A stretch of 64,000 nucleotides of DNA, taken from positions 310,001 through 374,000 of the forward strand of contig NZ_REFZ01000003.1 in the NCBI RefSeq assembly GCF_003841465.1, given 5' to 3'. The position numbers were made by a program, and so were the translations under genes. Within the stretch, counting starts at the first letter, position 1, and each line of letters begins with the position of its first letter. This document shows positions 52,444 to 61,119 of this stretch, in pieces. Below the pieces are notes generated by a model. It worked only from the letters and a program-made list of their open reading frames with translations. It searched no databases and was not told where the DNA came from. The stretch is from Natrarchaeobius oligotrophus (lineage in GTDB: Archaea > Halobacteriota > Halobacteria > Halobacteriales > Natrialbaceae).

Positions 52444-53196
52444 CTACGACTCGAGGGGATCGATCAGCGACGGCTCGTCGGTCGTCGGATCGTTGACCGC
52501 CCGCGAGACGGGGTAGGCCCGCATCTCGTCGCCGGGATGGGGCGAGAGCAGTGCCCGCGGGTCGTCGGCCGTCAACCAGCGTCGTTCGTCCTCGGGGCCG
52601 AGGATCACGGGCATTCGAGAGTGCAGGTCCGCGACGAGGTCGTTCGGCTCGGTGGTGACCACGGTGAACGTCTCGAGGAGCGCGTCGTCGCGGTCGACGT
52701 CGACCGCTCCGCCGGCGAAGTCGTCGAGTCCCGCCTGGGTGGTCTCGAGCCGTCGGCGCTGCCACAATCCGGCCATCGCGAACGGTCGATCGTCCCCGAA
52801 TCCGATCCTGTAGGGCCGATTGTCCACGTCGTCGACCCACTCGTAGAAGCCGTCGGCGGGAACGAGACACCGGCCCGCCGACGCCGCTTTACTCAGCTCG
52901 TCTCGTTCACCGAGACGGTCGGACGGTCGCCGGTAGGCCGACCGAAAGCTCGGCTTCTCGTCGATCGTCTCCGCTCTGGCGTTGACGAGCCCGTCGCTCG
53001 TTCGAGCCTCGTCGACCCACGGCGGGACCAGCCCCCACTCGAGGCGGCGGAGACGGTCGGGCGCTTCGTCGGTGATCACCGGCAGACGCTGACCGGGGGC
53101 GGCGTTGTACCGCGGCGAGAACGAGTCCGCGACGGTCGCGTCGAAGCGTTCTTCGAGGTCGTCGCGCTCGAGGACGATGGTGTAGCGGCCACACAT
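52444..53196 (-). CDS. SOS response-associated peptidase / HMCES (SRAP) protein
   Basis: A 250-residue SRAP-domain protein that forms a covalent thiazolidine link with abasic sites in single-stranded DNA. The catalytic Cys2 is in MCGRYTIV (Met1 is removed). YNAAPGQRLPVI holds the Asn partner, RCLVPADGFYEWVDD the active-site Glu, and ADLHSRMPVIL the His. All are intact. It likely protects replication forks from AP sites. An Arg-rich insert (RSAYRRPSDRLGERDELSKA) is as in other haloarchaeal members. ATG 53194-53196; it follows the MFS gene at 53220 on the same strand by 23 nt. Confidence 0.95.
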   Translation of the reverse strand: MCGRYTIVLERDDLEERFDATVADSFSPRYNAAPGQRLPVITDEAPDRLRRLEWGLVPPWVDEARTSDGLVNARAETIDEKPSFRSAYRRPSDRLGERDELSKAASAGRCLVPADGFYEWVDDVDNRPYRIGFGDDRPFAMAGLWQRRRLETTQAGLDDFAGGAVDVDRDDALLETFTVVTTEPNDLVADLHSRMPVILGPEDERRWLTADDPRALLSPHPGDEMRAYPVSRAVNDPTTDEPSLIDPLES

Positions 53197-53219
53197 ACGG
53201 GGGCCTACGTCGCGGAGAA

Positions 53220-54374
53220 TCAAACGGTTGCCCGTTCGGCCGAGTCGGCGCTTGCGGGCATCGCCCGAATAACGACCAAGAGGACGACCGCGAGCCCGAC
53301 CGGAATCCACATCGCGACGCCGATGCTCGTCAGCTCGGCGACGACGCCCACGACGAACGGAACGAACGCGGTTCCGGCGTAGGCCGCGCCGGTCGTGAGC
53401 GCGCTCATCGGACCGCTGTACTCCGGAACGATCTCGACGCCGTAGGCCGAAAGCAACGGGAACAGCGACGAGATGAGCAGCCCCGCACAGAAGATTGCCG
53501 CGAGCATCCCGACGCTCGTCCAGCCGATCGCGAGCGCGAACGCCGGAATCGAAAGCGCCGTCGTCACCAGCGATAGCCGAAGGTACGAGACCGAATCGAC
53601 GAGCTTCGCGTAAGCGTACCGTCCCGGAATGTACGCGAGCAGAAAGGCCGACAGCGCGAGGTTCGCGGTCGTCCGGTCGAGGAAGGTCCCGGCGTAGTAC
53701 GGAAGCCAGGTGAAGATCGTCCCCTCGATTCCGCCGGCCAGCGCGAGCGCGAGCAGCGTCGTGCGGACGCCCGAGCTCGAGAGCAGCGGCGCGAGAGCCT
53801 CCCGCTCGAGCGGCCGTTCGTCCCACGACGGAGGCTCGAGCGAGAGCACCGCGACGATCACCGGGACGATGCTCAGCGCGAGGAAGACGTACATCGCACG
53901 CCAGTCGGCGACGAGCAACACGGCGCTCGCGACCACGGGACCGACGACCGCACCGACGGCCCACGCGAGCGCGTACAGGACGAAGATCCGCCCGCGTCGG
54001 TCGGGATAGAGGTGGCTCAACAGCGGCCGATCCATCGCCCTGAAGACGCCCGCCGCGGCACCCTGTACGAGCAACGCGAACAGAAACAGCGCGTACACCG
54101 GTGCGACGGCGATCGCGAACAGCGAGAGCGCCATCGTCGCCGCGCCGGCGACGAGGACGTGACGCACGTCGAGGCGGCCCGCGAGCATCCCGACCGCCAG
54201 GATCGCCACGACGAAGCCGACCGTCCCCGCCGGCGCCACGAGTCCCAGCAGCGACTCCGAAACGCCGAACGTCCCCTCGAAGCTCGAGAGCAACGCGCCG
54301 CGAGACTGCATCGCCATCGCGTCGCCGGCCACGAAACAACACGCGGCACCGAGCCAGAGTCGTCGTCTCGTCAC
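53220..54374 (-). CDS. MFS transporter
   Basis: A 384-residue, 12-helix transporter. The first half has VAGDAMAMQSRGALLSSFEG and VAILAVGMLAGRLDVRHVLV (loop 2-3). MDRPLLSHLYPDRRGRIFVL lies before helix 5, and IEGTIFTWLPYYAGTFLDRT opens the second half. Its size and pattern suggest a drug or small-solute carrier; the substrate is unknown. The GTG start at 54372-54374 has a CTATATAGC-type box 20-28 nt upstream on this strand, so it is probably leaderless. It could be cotranscribed with the SRAP gene. Confidence 0.87.
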   Translation of the reverse strand: MTRRRLWLGAACCFVAGDAMAMQSRGALLSSFEGTFGVSESLLGLVAPAGTVGFVVAILAVGMLAGRLDVRHVLVAGAATMALSLFAIAVAPVYALFLFALLVQGAAAGVFRAMDRPLLSHLYPDRRGRIFVLYALAWAVGAVVGPVVASAVLLVADWRAMYVFLALSIVPVIVAVLSLEPPSWDERPLEREALAPLLSSSGVRTTLLALALAGGIEGTIFTWLPYYAGTFLDRTTANLALSAFLLAYIPGRYAYAKLVDSVSYLRLSLVTTALSIPAFALAIGWTSVGMLAAIFCAGLLISSLFPLLSAYGVEIVPEYSGPMSALTTGAAYAGTAFVPFVVGVVAELTSIGVAMWIPVGLAVVLLVVIRAMPASADSAERATV

Positions 54375-54589
54375 GGTCGTCCCTTCGAGCGCGGCTATCT
54401 ATATCTCGCGACTTTCGGACGGCTCCGGGACGGCTCGACGGGAGACGCCGCCGACGCGAAATCGAGCGTGTAGAACTGACGACGAATAAAAGTATCTCAT
54501 CCCGAGCTACCCATCAGTCGACGTTCGTGCAACTGTATTCGGAATCGTCGAAAAAAGACATGCTCGTTGCCGTAGTATGGTGAAACACC

Positions 54590-54841
54590 ATGCCACTATT
54601 CATGGACGTACACCGAAACGTCGACGGAATGGACGCCCGGGCCGCGATGGACGCCCACGAGATGGACGTCGAGATCCAGGACGAGTACGGCGTCGAGTAC
54701 AAGCGCTACTGGTGGGACGAGGACGCCGGAGCGGTCTTCTGTCTCTTCGAAGCGCCGTCGAAGGAGGCGGGCGAAAGAGTACACAGCGAGTCTCACGGCC
54801 TCACCGCCGACGAGATCTACGAGGTCGAAGAAGGCGAGTGA
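54590..54841 (+). CDS. DUF4242 family (nickel-binding-type ferredoxin-fold) protein
   Basis: An 83-residue protein starting MPLFMDVHRNVDGMDARAAM, with WWDEDAGAVFCLFEAPSKEA and RVHSESHGLTADEIYEVEEG. DUF4242 proteins form a small ferredoxin-like fold; the Streptomyces member SCO4226 binds nickel. The conserved His-containing DVHRNV and ESHGL segments are in place. Cellular role is unknown. The ATG at 54590 follows a small GGTG/CACC hairpin at 54580-54590. Confidence 0.85.
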   Translation: MPLFMDVHRNVDGMDARAAMDAHEMDVEIQDEYGVEYKRYWWDEDAGAVFCLFEAPSKEAGERVHSESHGLTADEIYEVEEGE

Positions 54842-54910
54842 TCGAGCGCGGGAACGCGGGTGGAGCGGTTCCGGCGGTTCCGCGTCGACGGGTTTCGGTT
54901 TCTCGCGACC

Positions 54911-54968
54911 CTACGCGGCGCTCGCGGGTGTGAAATCACGGAAGCGCCAGGACTGGGATTCGAACCCA
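54911..54968. repeat. Partial copy of the tRNA-Ser 3' half and its flank (attachment-site-like direct repeat)
   Basis: CTACGCGGCGCTCG through GCCAGGACTGGGATTCGAAC is an imperfect copy of 55075-55133, which covers the tRNA-Ser 3' end (24 nt, one mismatch) plus its downstream flank. The offset is about 164 bp. Such duplications are typical of tRNA-targeted integration or of a small tandem duplication. Confidence 0.6.
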
Positions 54969-55109
54969 CCTCCAGACGGTCCCGCTCGTTCGCTTCGCTC
55001 ACTGTGCGGGCTGCGACTGGCGTACGTTCAAATCCCGCTTCGTGACGTTTCGCGATTTCGAATAACTCGCGTCGCTACGCGCCGCTCGTCGGTAGTAAAA
55101 TCGCGAAAA

Positions 55110-55190
55110 CGCCAGGACTGGGATTTGAACCCAGAATCCCAAAGGGAACACGCTTTCCAGGCGTGCGCCTTACCGTTCGGCCATCCTGGC
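55110..55190 (-). tRNA. tRNA-Ser (anticodon GGA)
   Basis: Read on the minus strand from 55190, the acceptor GCCAGGA pairs with TCCTGGC. The D arm GGCCGAACGGTAAGG, the anticodon stem-loop CACGC-CTGGAAA-GCGTG with anticodon GGA, a long class-II variable arm (TTCCCTTTGGGA) and the T arm with GGGTTCAAATCCC follow. The discriminator is G, and TTTT comes just after. A long variable arm and G73 are serine identity elements. CCA is not encoded. Confidence 0.95.
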
Positions 55191-55217
55191 TCGAGTGAGC
55201 CTAGCCGCGTCGGTCGT

Positions 55218-55490
55218 TTAACTCTTACTTTTACCGTCGTCGCCGCGTGCGTCGGTCTCGTCCGTCGCTCGTCGTGCCGACCACGCGGCGATCCGGTGTT
55301 CGAGAACGTACGCGCTCGCCGCCGTTGCGAGCCCGACCGCCAGCGCGACGGCCGCTCCCTGTGCGATCGAGAGCAGCGGCTCGACGACCAGCGCGTAGCC
55401 CTGGACGAGGACCAGAAAGGCCATGAAGCCGACGGCACCCCACAGCAGGGCAGATTTGGCCCGCGGGGACGCGTTCGTCGGCGCACTCAC
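55218..55490 (-). CDS. Two-helix membrane protein
   Basis: About 90 residues. From GTG 55490 it starts MSAPTNASPRAKSALLWGAV, with hydrophobic helices about 13-34 and 42-63 and a charged tail (HRIAAWSARRATDETDARGD). A GTG three codons earlier is possible. The pattern matches a conserved haloarchaeal family without known function. It lies just downstream of the tRNA-Ser on the opposite-sense side (reads towards it). Confidence 0.65.
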   Translation of the reverse strand: MSAPTNASPRAKSALLWGAVGFMAFLVLVQGYALVVEPLLSIAQGAAVALAVGLATAASAYVLEHRIAAWSARRATDETDARGDDGKSKS

Positions 55491-55668
55491 GGAGACCACC
55501 TCGCCCTACCGTCGTTCGCGCTCGGCGCTGCGAGCGCACCGTCTGTTTCGTCGACCGGTTCCATACGGATTCGCTCTCACCGGCCGGGGATAAATTCGGT
55601 GGAGAGCAGGTGCCGGAGTCCCGAACCACACCACGTCAACAGACCGACGCCGGGTGTGGACCGGTGGA

Positions 55669-56880
55669 TCAAACGAGGACGTCCACCTCGTAGCCGGCCT
55701 CGCGCAGATCGGCGAGAAAGGCCTCGACGTGGTCCGGGCCGCGCATCTCGAGTTCGATCTCGACTTCAGTGTCGCTCATCTCGACGTCCCGCGACGTCCG
55801 GTCGTGGTAGATGGCGTAGATGTTCGCCCGATGGGCCGTAAAGATCTCGAGCAGGCGCTCGAGGGAGCCGGGCCGGTCCGTGAGGACGGTTCGGATCTTG
55901 AGGTAGCGGCCGGTTTCGACGAGGCCGCGGACGATGACGTTGGTGAGCGTGTTCAGGTCGACGTTTCCGCCCGAGAGGACGGGGACGATCGTTTCGTCGG
56001 GTTCGTACTCGAAGGCCTCGAACAGGAGTGCCGCGAGGGGGACCGCGCCCGCCCCCTCGACGACCGTCTTCGAGCGCTCGAGCAGGTACACCGTTGCGAC
56101 GGCGATCTCCGGATCGGAGACGGTGACGACCTCGTCGACGTACTCCCGAATGTGCGCGAACGTTCGCTCGCCGACGCTGCGGGTCGCGATCCCGTCGGCG
56201 ATCGTGTCGACGCCCTCGAGCGAGACGCGCTCTCCCGTCTCGAGCGAGCGTGCGGCGCTCGCAGCGCCTTCTGCCTGGACGCCGATGATGCGGGTGTCCG
56301 GGTTCTCTCCTTTGATCGCCGCCGCGATGCCGCTGATGAGTCCGCCGCCGCCGATCGGGACGACGACGGTCTCGACGTCGGGGCAGTCCTCCGCGATCTC
56401 GAGGCCGATCGTGCCCTGACCGGCCATCACCTGTTCGTCGTCGAACGCGTGAACGTAGGTGCGGCCCTCCTCTCGTTCGATCTCGTGGGCGCGTTCGGCG
56501 GCCTCGTCGTAGTCGGCCCCGTCGAGGACCACCTCCGCGCCGTAGTTGCGCGTCGCCTTCACCTTCGAGATGGGCGCGTACTCGGGCATGACGATCTTCG
56601 AATCGACGCCCGCACGGGAGGCCGCGAGCGCGACGCCCTGGGCGTGATTACCGGCGCTCGCGGTCACGACGCCGGCAGCCTTCTGCTCGGCCGAGAGCGT
56701 CGCGATCCGGTTCGTCGCGCCGCGGATCTTGAACGCGCCCGTGCGCTGGAACGTCTCCAGTTTCAGGTGAACGTCGGCTCCGGTCATCGCGGAGTAGGTG
56801 TGAGAGAACTCGAGCGGCGTGCGTCTGGACGTCTCTCGAACTCGCGGTCGCGCCTCGAGAACGTCCGAGCGGTCGAGCAT
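55669..56880 (-). CDS. ilvA: Threonine ammonia-lyase
   Basis: A 403-residue PLP enzyme converting threonine to 2-oxobutanoate and ammonia, for isoleucine synthesis or threonine breakdown. The Schiff-base Lys is in TGAFKIRGATNRIATL, SAGNHAQGVALAA binds the substrate, and VVVPIGGGGLISGIAAAIKG the PLP phosphate. The C-terminal ACT domain (IRTVLTDRPGSLERLLEIFT) suggests allosteric control. ATG 56878-56880 (MLDRSDVLEAR) was chosen; GTG 56886 adds two residues. A TATA-like CAGTATTTC lies about 25-35 nt upstream. A second box further out (57058-57068) and a hairpin (56981-57000) hint at a longer leader. Confidence 0.95.
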   Translation of the reverse strand: MLDRSDVLEARPRVRETSRRTPLEFSHTYSAMTGADVHLKLETFQRTGAFKIRGATNRIATLSAEQKAAGVVTASAGNHAQGVALAASRAGVDSKIVMPEYAPISKVKATRNYGAEVVLDGADYDEAAERAHEIEREEGRTYVHAFDDEQVMAGQGTIGLEIAEDCPDVETVVVPIGGGGLISGIAAAIKGENPDTRIIGVQAEGAASAARSLETGERVSLEGVDTIADGIATRSVGERTFAHIREYVDEVVTVSDPEIAVATVYLLERSKTVVEGAGAVPLAALLFEAFEYEPDETIVPVLSGGNVDLNTLTNVIVRGLVETGRYLKIRTVLTDRPGSLERLLEIFTAHRANIYAIYHDRTSRDVEMSDTEVEIELEMRGPDHVEAFLADLREAGYEVDVLV

Positions 56881-56980
56881 ATCCACGGATACGTCAGGGA
56901 CACCGAAATACTGTCGGACCGCGACGGCGTCGGTCGGCGGCGACCGAGTCGTCACTCGAGCGTCGTCGTCGAAACGGGAT

Positions 56981-57000
56981 GTGCTGCTAAAAAGCAGCAC
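56981..57000. promoter_or_regulatory. Perfect hairpin upstream of ilvA
   Basis: GTGCTGCT and AGCAGCAC form an 8-bp stem with an AAAA loop (TTTT on the minus strand). It lies 101-120 nt before the ilvA ATG and about 40-60 nt downstream of an upstream TATA-like box. A terminator for the GGCT gene is also possible. Confidence 0.45.
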
Positions 57001-57057
57001 GACAGGGAATACAGGGATGCACGGCGTGTGACGTGCGAGTGAAGAGGGGAACGCAGG

Positions 57058-57068
57058 ACACATAAATC
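57058..57068 (-). promoter_or_regulatory. TATA-like box upstream of the ilvA hairpin
   Basis: The minus strand reads GGATTTATGTG. Transcription would start near 57035 and give a leader of about 155 nt before ilvA that contains the hairpin at 56981-57000. Confidence 0.4.
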
Positions 57069-57145
57069 CCTGCCCTCCAGAGTGAAAGTGAAATCGAAAG
57101 ACTGCGACGGGGTGATCGGAGTGTCAGACGGGGGTACGACGGTCG

Positions 57146-57550
57146 TCATTCGTGGGGGCGTACCACGGCACCGGTTCGCTCGAGGACGGTTCGGACGCGG
57201 TCGCGAAACGCTCCCTCACCGGGCCAGTCGACGCGGTCGCCGACGCCGAGTCGCTCCGGGCGACCGACGTACACCTGAACCGGCCGGCCGTCGTTCGCGC
57301 GCGGAACGGAAACGCGGACGTAGAGGCCGCTCTCGACACCCTCGTACCGATCCAGTCGCTCGAGGGCGGCGCACTCGACGCACAGCAACCGCCCCTCCGC
57401 GCTCCCGCCCGGCGCGAGCGTCGGATACCGCCCCTCGATTCGGTGCAGTCCCTCGAGCGTCGCCTCCCCGTCGAAAGCGAATCGGCCGATCTCGAGGACG
57501 CGTTCGACGCGCGCTCGGTCCGTCAGCGTGCCGTAGACGAAGACCTGCAC
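57146..57550 (-). CDS. Gamma-glutamylcyclotransferase-like (AIG2/GGCT) protein
   Basis: A 134-residue GGCT-like fold protein. VFVYGTLTDRARVERVL is the YGxL signature loop, RIEGRYPTLAPGGSAEGRLL follows, and the catalytic acid is in LERLDRYEGVESGLYVRVSV. Such proteins act on gamma-glutamyl amines or dipeptides, but many have no proven substrate. GTG 57548-57550 was chosen: the box CCCAAAAGGG at 57573-57582 lies at leaderless spacing, and the sequence upstream is not conserved. Confidence 0.85.
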   Translation of the reverse strand: MQVFVYGTLTDRARVERVLEIGRFAFDGEATLEGLHRIEGRYPTLAPGGSAEGRLLCVECAALERLDRYEGVESGLYVRVSVPRANDGRPVQVYVGRPERLGVGDRVDWPGEGAFRDRVRTVLERTGAVVRPHE

Positions 57551-57720
57551 GTCGGGGAATCCGTCGGCGGCACCCTTTTGGGTGTCGACGGCTCGCGGGC
57601 GACGGGAGGGGGGCAGTTCGAGCGGCGAACGTCGATTGGGTCGTGAGCCGAACTCGACGGCGAACGGCGGCCGCGTCCTGAAGCGAACCCGACGGAAAAA
57701 TCGACGGCGATCGACCGTCG

Positions 57721-58869
57721 TTACCGCTTCTCGAGCGGGACGAGCTCCTGGTCGGAGGGACCGGTGTAGCGTGCGCGCGGGCGGATGAGGCGGTTGTCCT
57801 CCTGGTACTCGAGGACGTGTGCGATCCAGCCGCCGGCGCGGCTCATCGCGAAGATGGGCGTGTACATGTCGATCGGGATGCCGAGCTGGTAGTAGACGGA
57901 TCCCGAGTAGAAGTCGACGTTCGGGGCGATCCCCTTCTCGACGAGACCTTTCTCCTCGGTGAGGTATCGTTCGATCGTCGTCGTGTAGTCGTACCACTTG
58001 CCCTCGCCCTCCTCGGCGAGTTCCTCGCTGCGTTCCTGGAGGATCTTCGCCCGGGGATCCTTGACGTTGTAGACGCGGTGGCCGAAGCCGGGAATTCGCC
58101 GTCCCTCCTCGGTCGCCTGCTCGATCCACTCGCGGTGGTCGAGGTCGCTCTCGTCGATCTCGATCAGGACCTCCATGACGTCCTGGTTCGCGCCGCCGTG
58201 AAGCGGTCCCGAGAGCGCGCTGACGCCGCCGGTGACGGCGCTGTAGATGTCGGCCATCGTCGAGCCGATCACCATCGCGGTGAACGTCGAGGCGTTCAGG
58301 CCGTGGTCTGCGTGGAGGATCAGCGCCTGGTCGAACGTCTCGGCGGCGACGTCGTCCGGCTCCTCGCCCGTGAGCATGTAGAGAAAGTTGGCCGCCAGCC
58401 CCAGTTCGGGGTGGGGTTCCACGGGCTCTTCGCCCAGCCGGTACCGCTCGAACGCCGCGAGCGCGGTCGGGATCTTGGCGGTGATGCGCCGTCCCTTGCG
58501 CAGCGTCGCCTCGAGATCCCCGGGATCTGCGTCGTCTTCCGGCTCGGACGCGGAGAACATCGACACCGCCGTGCGGAGAGCGGCCATCGGGCGCTCGTCG
58601 GCGTCGGCGAGTCGCTCCATCGTCGCGAGTACGTTCTCGCTGACCTCGCGTTCGTCCTCGAGCGCGTCGGTGAACGCGGCGAGTTCGTCCTCGGTCGGGA
58701 GCTCGCCGTGCCACAGGAGATACAGGACCTCCTCGTAGCTCGCGCCGCGGGCGAGGTCCTCGATCGAGTAGCCGCGATAAATCAGTCGGCCGGCGTCGCC
58801 GTCGATGAAGCTGAGTTCGGACTCTGCGACTAAAACACCCTCTAGCCCTTTCTCGAGATCGTCAGCCAT
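57721..58869 (-). CDS. citZ: Citrate synthase
   Basis: A 382-residue citrate synthase condensing acetyl-CoA and oxaloacetate, the entry step of the TCA cycle. Catalytic blocks are LILHADHGLNASTFTAMVIG (His), SGPLHGGANQDVMEVLIEID (His), GFGHRVYNVKDPRAKIL (His/Arg) and GIAPNVDFYSGSVYYQLGIP (Asp). SFIDGDAGRLIYRGYSIEDL is the conserved N-terminal strand. The length matches the archaeal/Gram-positive dimeric type. 2-methylcitrate synthase is a less likely alternative. ATG 58867-58869. Confidence 0.96.
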   Translation of the reverse strand: MADDLEKGLEGVLVAESELSFIDGDAGRLIYRGYSIEDLARGASYEEVLYLLWHGELPTEDELAAFTDALEDEREVSENVLATMERLADADERPMAALRTAVSMFSASEPEDDADPGDLEATLRKGRRITAKIPTALAAFERYRLGEEPVEPHPELGLAANFLYMLTGEEPDDVAAETFDQALILHADHGLNASTFTAMVIGSTMADIYSAVTGGVSALSGPLHGGANQDVMEVLIEIDESDLDHREWIEQATEEGRRIPGFGHRVYNVKDPRAKILQERSEELAEEGEGKWYDYTTTIERYLTEEKGLVEKGIAPNVDFYSGSVYYQLGIPIDMYTPIFAMSRAGGWIAHVLEYQEDNRLIRPRARYTGPSDQELVPLEKR

Positions 58870-59038
58870 ACCCGCAGTTTCGCATCCCGATGGAAAAGTA
58901 TTGTCGTTTGGTCGTCCTCACGCCCGAACGCGTCCGATGTACCGGGTTCCTCGCCACCAGGGAAGGGACAGAACGGAGGGGGTCGCACCGAAAGTGGACG
59001 AACGTTCGCTCGAGTCGCCTCTGACGACGATTCGGTTG

Positions 59039-59680
59039 CTAGTTGTCCAAAATTGCGGCCATGAGTTTGGTCTGGGCGGCGGCCAGGTGTTCGGAAAACG
59101 TCGACCGCGCGACGCCGAGTTCGTCGGCCACCTCGGTCGCGTTCGCACCCTTCGGATACTCGAAGTAGCCCAGTTCGTGGGCCGTCTCGACGATCTCGCG
59201 CTGGCGAGGCGTCAACGCGTCGCGGTCGACGACGACCGGATCGGCCGAGTCGCCGTCGCGGTCCTGCGCGAGGTCCTCGACGATGACGCCGTCGAAGTGC
59301 TCGCGGAGCCCGTCGACGACGACGGCGATCTCCTCGAGGTCGAGGGTGTGAAACGAGAGCAACAGCGAGCCGTCGCGAGCGCGGACCGACGAGATCGGCG
59401 TGCCGGTTCCCTCGACGATCTCGCAGACGCAGCCGTCTCCCTCGCGCTCGAACCGGTACACCGCCGAGACGTCGTTCGACTGGACCGCCGTCAGGTCGGC
59501 GTCGACGGCGTCGCTCTCGATCGACGCGTCGGCGGGCGCGTCGAACTCCTCGACGGTCGACCCGTCCGACGCTCGCGTCCAGGTCACCGACTCGATCGGC
59601 TCGTCGGCGATCGCGGAGACGTCGGCGACCGGACAGTCGCCGGGATCGTGGACGACGACGGTTGCACGGAAGCCAGTCAT
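59039..59680 (-). CDS. HTH-10 family (bacterio-opsin-activator-type) transcriptional regulator
   Basis: A 213-residue protein. The C-terminal HTH-10 domain reads LTPRQREIVETAHELGYFEY PKGANATEVADELGVARSTF, then SEHLAAAQTKLMAAIL, the signature of the haloarchaeal Bat-like regulators. The N-terminal 150 residues form a strand-rich sensor (ATVVVHDPGDCPVADVSAIA, VSAVYRFEREGDGCVCEIVE) without a GAF or PAS signature. The ligand is unknown. ATG 59678-59680. It lies between citrate synthase and the reductase/FrhB-like pair; a role in controlling either is untested. Confidence 0.9.
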   Translation of the reverse strand: MTGFRATVVVHDPGDCPVADVSAIADEPIESVTWTRASDGSTVEEFDAPADASIESDAVDADLTAVQSNDVSAVYRFEREGDGCVCEIVEGTGTPISSVRARDGSLLLSFHTLDLEEIAVVVDGLREHFDGVIVEDLAQDRDGDSADPVVVDRDALTPRQREIVETAHELGYFEYPKGANATEVADELGVARSTFSEHLAAAQTKLMAAILDN

Positions 59681-59877
59681 AGCCGTTCGTACGGATCGAG
59701 CGGGCATAACCGGGACCGGGAATTCCCGCCGGGTGAAAACACCGCGCGGCGAACGCGATCGAAATCGCGGAGGTCGCCGCGTCACGAACGGAGCCATCCG
59801 AGCGTTGGACCGTAAATGACGAAATCGCGCGAGGTGGCCGCGCGCCCGCGGCGGCCGAGGGACCGGACAGACCGAAC

Positions 59878-61119
59878 TCAACACCACTCCTCGTACTGGT
59901 GGACGCGGGCGGGGTTGAGCGGCTGCGGTTCGCGATCGGTGCCGTCGTAGGCTCGGCGGTGGTCCTCGTAGGTGATGCCGACCTCGGCGTCGGGATCGAA
60001 GCCGCGCGGAAGGACGGACTCGGCGCGACGACGGTTCCACTCGGCGAGGCGTTCGAGCGGTTCCGGGCGTTCGATCTCGGTCGCCTCGAGTGCGTCTTCG
60101 GCCCGGTTCCACGCCGATCTTCCGTTGTTCGTTCGCACCACGACGGTCGTGTATCCCTCGTCGGTTCCGACGCTGCCGACGCTTACGTCCGCACCGCCGC
60201 CGACGAAGTCGGCGCACTCGTCGCAGCCGCGCAATCCGGCGGCGTCGAACGACTCGACGTCCGTCTCGAGGAGGAGTTCGCCCGCGTCGTCGACGGCCGT
60301 GAGCACGCCGCCGCCGACGTCGAGCGATTCGATCCGCTCCGGATCGACGCCGAGCGATTCGATCCGGGAACGCAGTCGGTCGTACTCGAAGCTCCGCGTG
60401 CACATCAGCGCGACCGTGAGGGCGATCGGATCGGCCGGCTCGTGACCGTAGCGACCGAGCGCCGTGGCCCCCTGGATCGTACAGGGCGTCCCGACGAGCG
60501 CGAGGTCCGGCTCCGCTCCGAGGTCCGCGTCGGCCAGCAGGTCCTCGATTTGCCCGAGCCCCATCGTCTGCGTGTAGATGCTTCCGCCCGCCTCAAGCAG
60601 GTCCTCGCGGGAGGTCGCGAGGAACGCGTCGGCGCGAAGCGGTTGCTCGTCGCTCTCTCTCGCGACGACCGCGCCGTCGATCTCGCCGGCCTCGAGCAAC
60701 GCGGCGAGCAACCCGGTCACGACGCCGCCGTCCTGGCCGGCTTCGGCGGGTCCGCCGGTCGCACGTGCGGCGTACGTTTCCGGCTCCTCGAGACCGCGTT
60801 CCTCGCCGGCGAGTTGGATCAGCCGCTCGTACCTGAGACCGCTGCGTGGACAGAAGTCCCAGCAGCGCGAGCAGCCGGTGCACATCCGGACGAGCGTCGG
60901 ACGCTTTTCCTCGGCGTCGATTCCGATCGAGTCCGACGGGCACGCCGCGACGCACGAGGCGCACTGGACGCACCGGTCGGCCTCGATAACGGCCTCGTCC
61001 AGGTCTCGAAACCAGATCTTCCCCGGCGCTTCCTCGACGTCGTCGTTCGACTCTCGCGGATCGCCGCCGACGCCCTTGGTCGGAACGGCCGGGGTCGCCG
61101 ACCGATCGTCGGCCGGCAT
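59878..61119 (-). CDS. FrhB/FdhB-like iron-sulfur protein (coenzyme F420 hydrogenase/dehydrogenase beta-subunit family)
   Basis: A 413-residue protein. Two [4Fe-4S] ferredoxin motifs are complete: CVQCASCVAACP (C50, C53, C56, C60) and CTGCSRCWDFCP (C80, C83, C86, C90). The rest is the FrhB/FdhB N- and C-terminal fold with GGVVTGLLAALLEAGEIDGA, VGTPCTIQGATAL and LRGCDECADFVGGGADVSVG, which in relatives binds FAD and oxidises F420H2. Its ATG directly abuts the stop of the reductase gene (61120), so the two are one operon and probably one enzyme system, with this subunit feeding electrons to the siroheme protein. F420 as donor is inference. Confidence 0.88.
   Translation of the reverse strand: MPADDRSATPAVPTKGVGGDPRESNDDVEEAPGKIWFRDLDEAVIEADRCVQCASCVAACPSDSIGIDAEEKRPTLVRMCTGCSRCWDFCPRSGLRYERLIQLAGEERGLEEPETYAARATGGPAEAGQDGGVVTGLLAALLEAGEIDGAVVARESDEQPLRADAFLATSREDLLEAGGSIYTQTMGLGQIEDLLADADLGAEPDLALVGTPCTIQGATALGRYGHEPADPIALTVALMCTRSFEYDRLRSRIESLGVDPERIESLDVGGGVLTAVDDAGELLLETDVESFDAAGLRGCDECADFVGGGADVSVGSVGTDEGYTTVVVRTNNGRSAWNRAEDALEATEIERPEPLERLAEWNRRRAESVLPRGFDPDAEVGITYEDHRRAYDGTDREPQPLNPARVHQYEEWC

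Noticed and set aside
54946-55040. A second full tRNA gene
   Set aside because: Only the T arm and acceptor 3' strand are present; no matching 5' acceptor, D arm or anticodon stem can be drawn.
56990-57025. An 11-codon leader peptide (MHPCIPCRAAF) for ilvA attenuation
   Set aside because: It has only one Ile codon and no Thr codon, ends inside the hairpin by chance, and classical attenuation is not established in haloarchaea.
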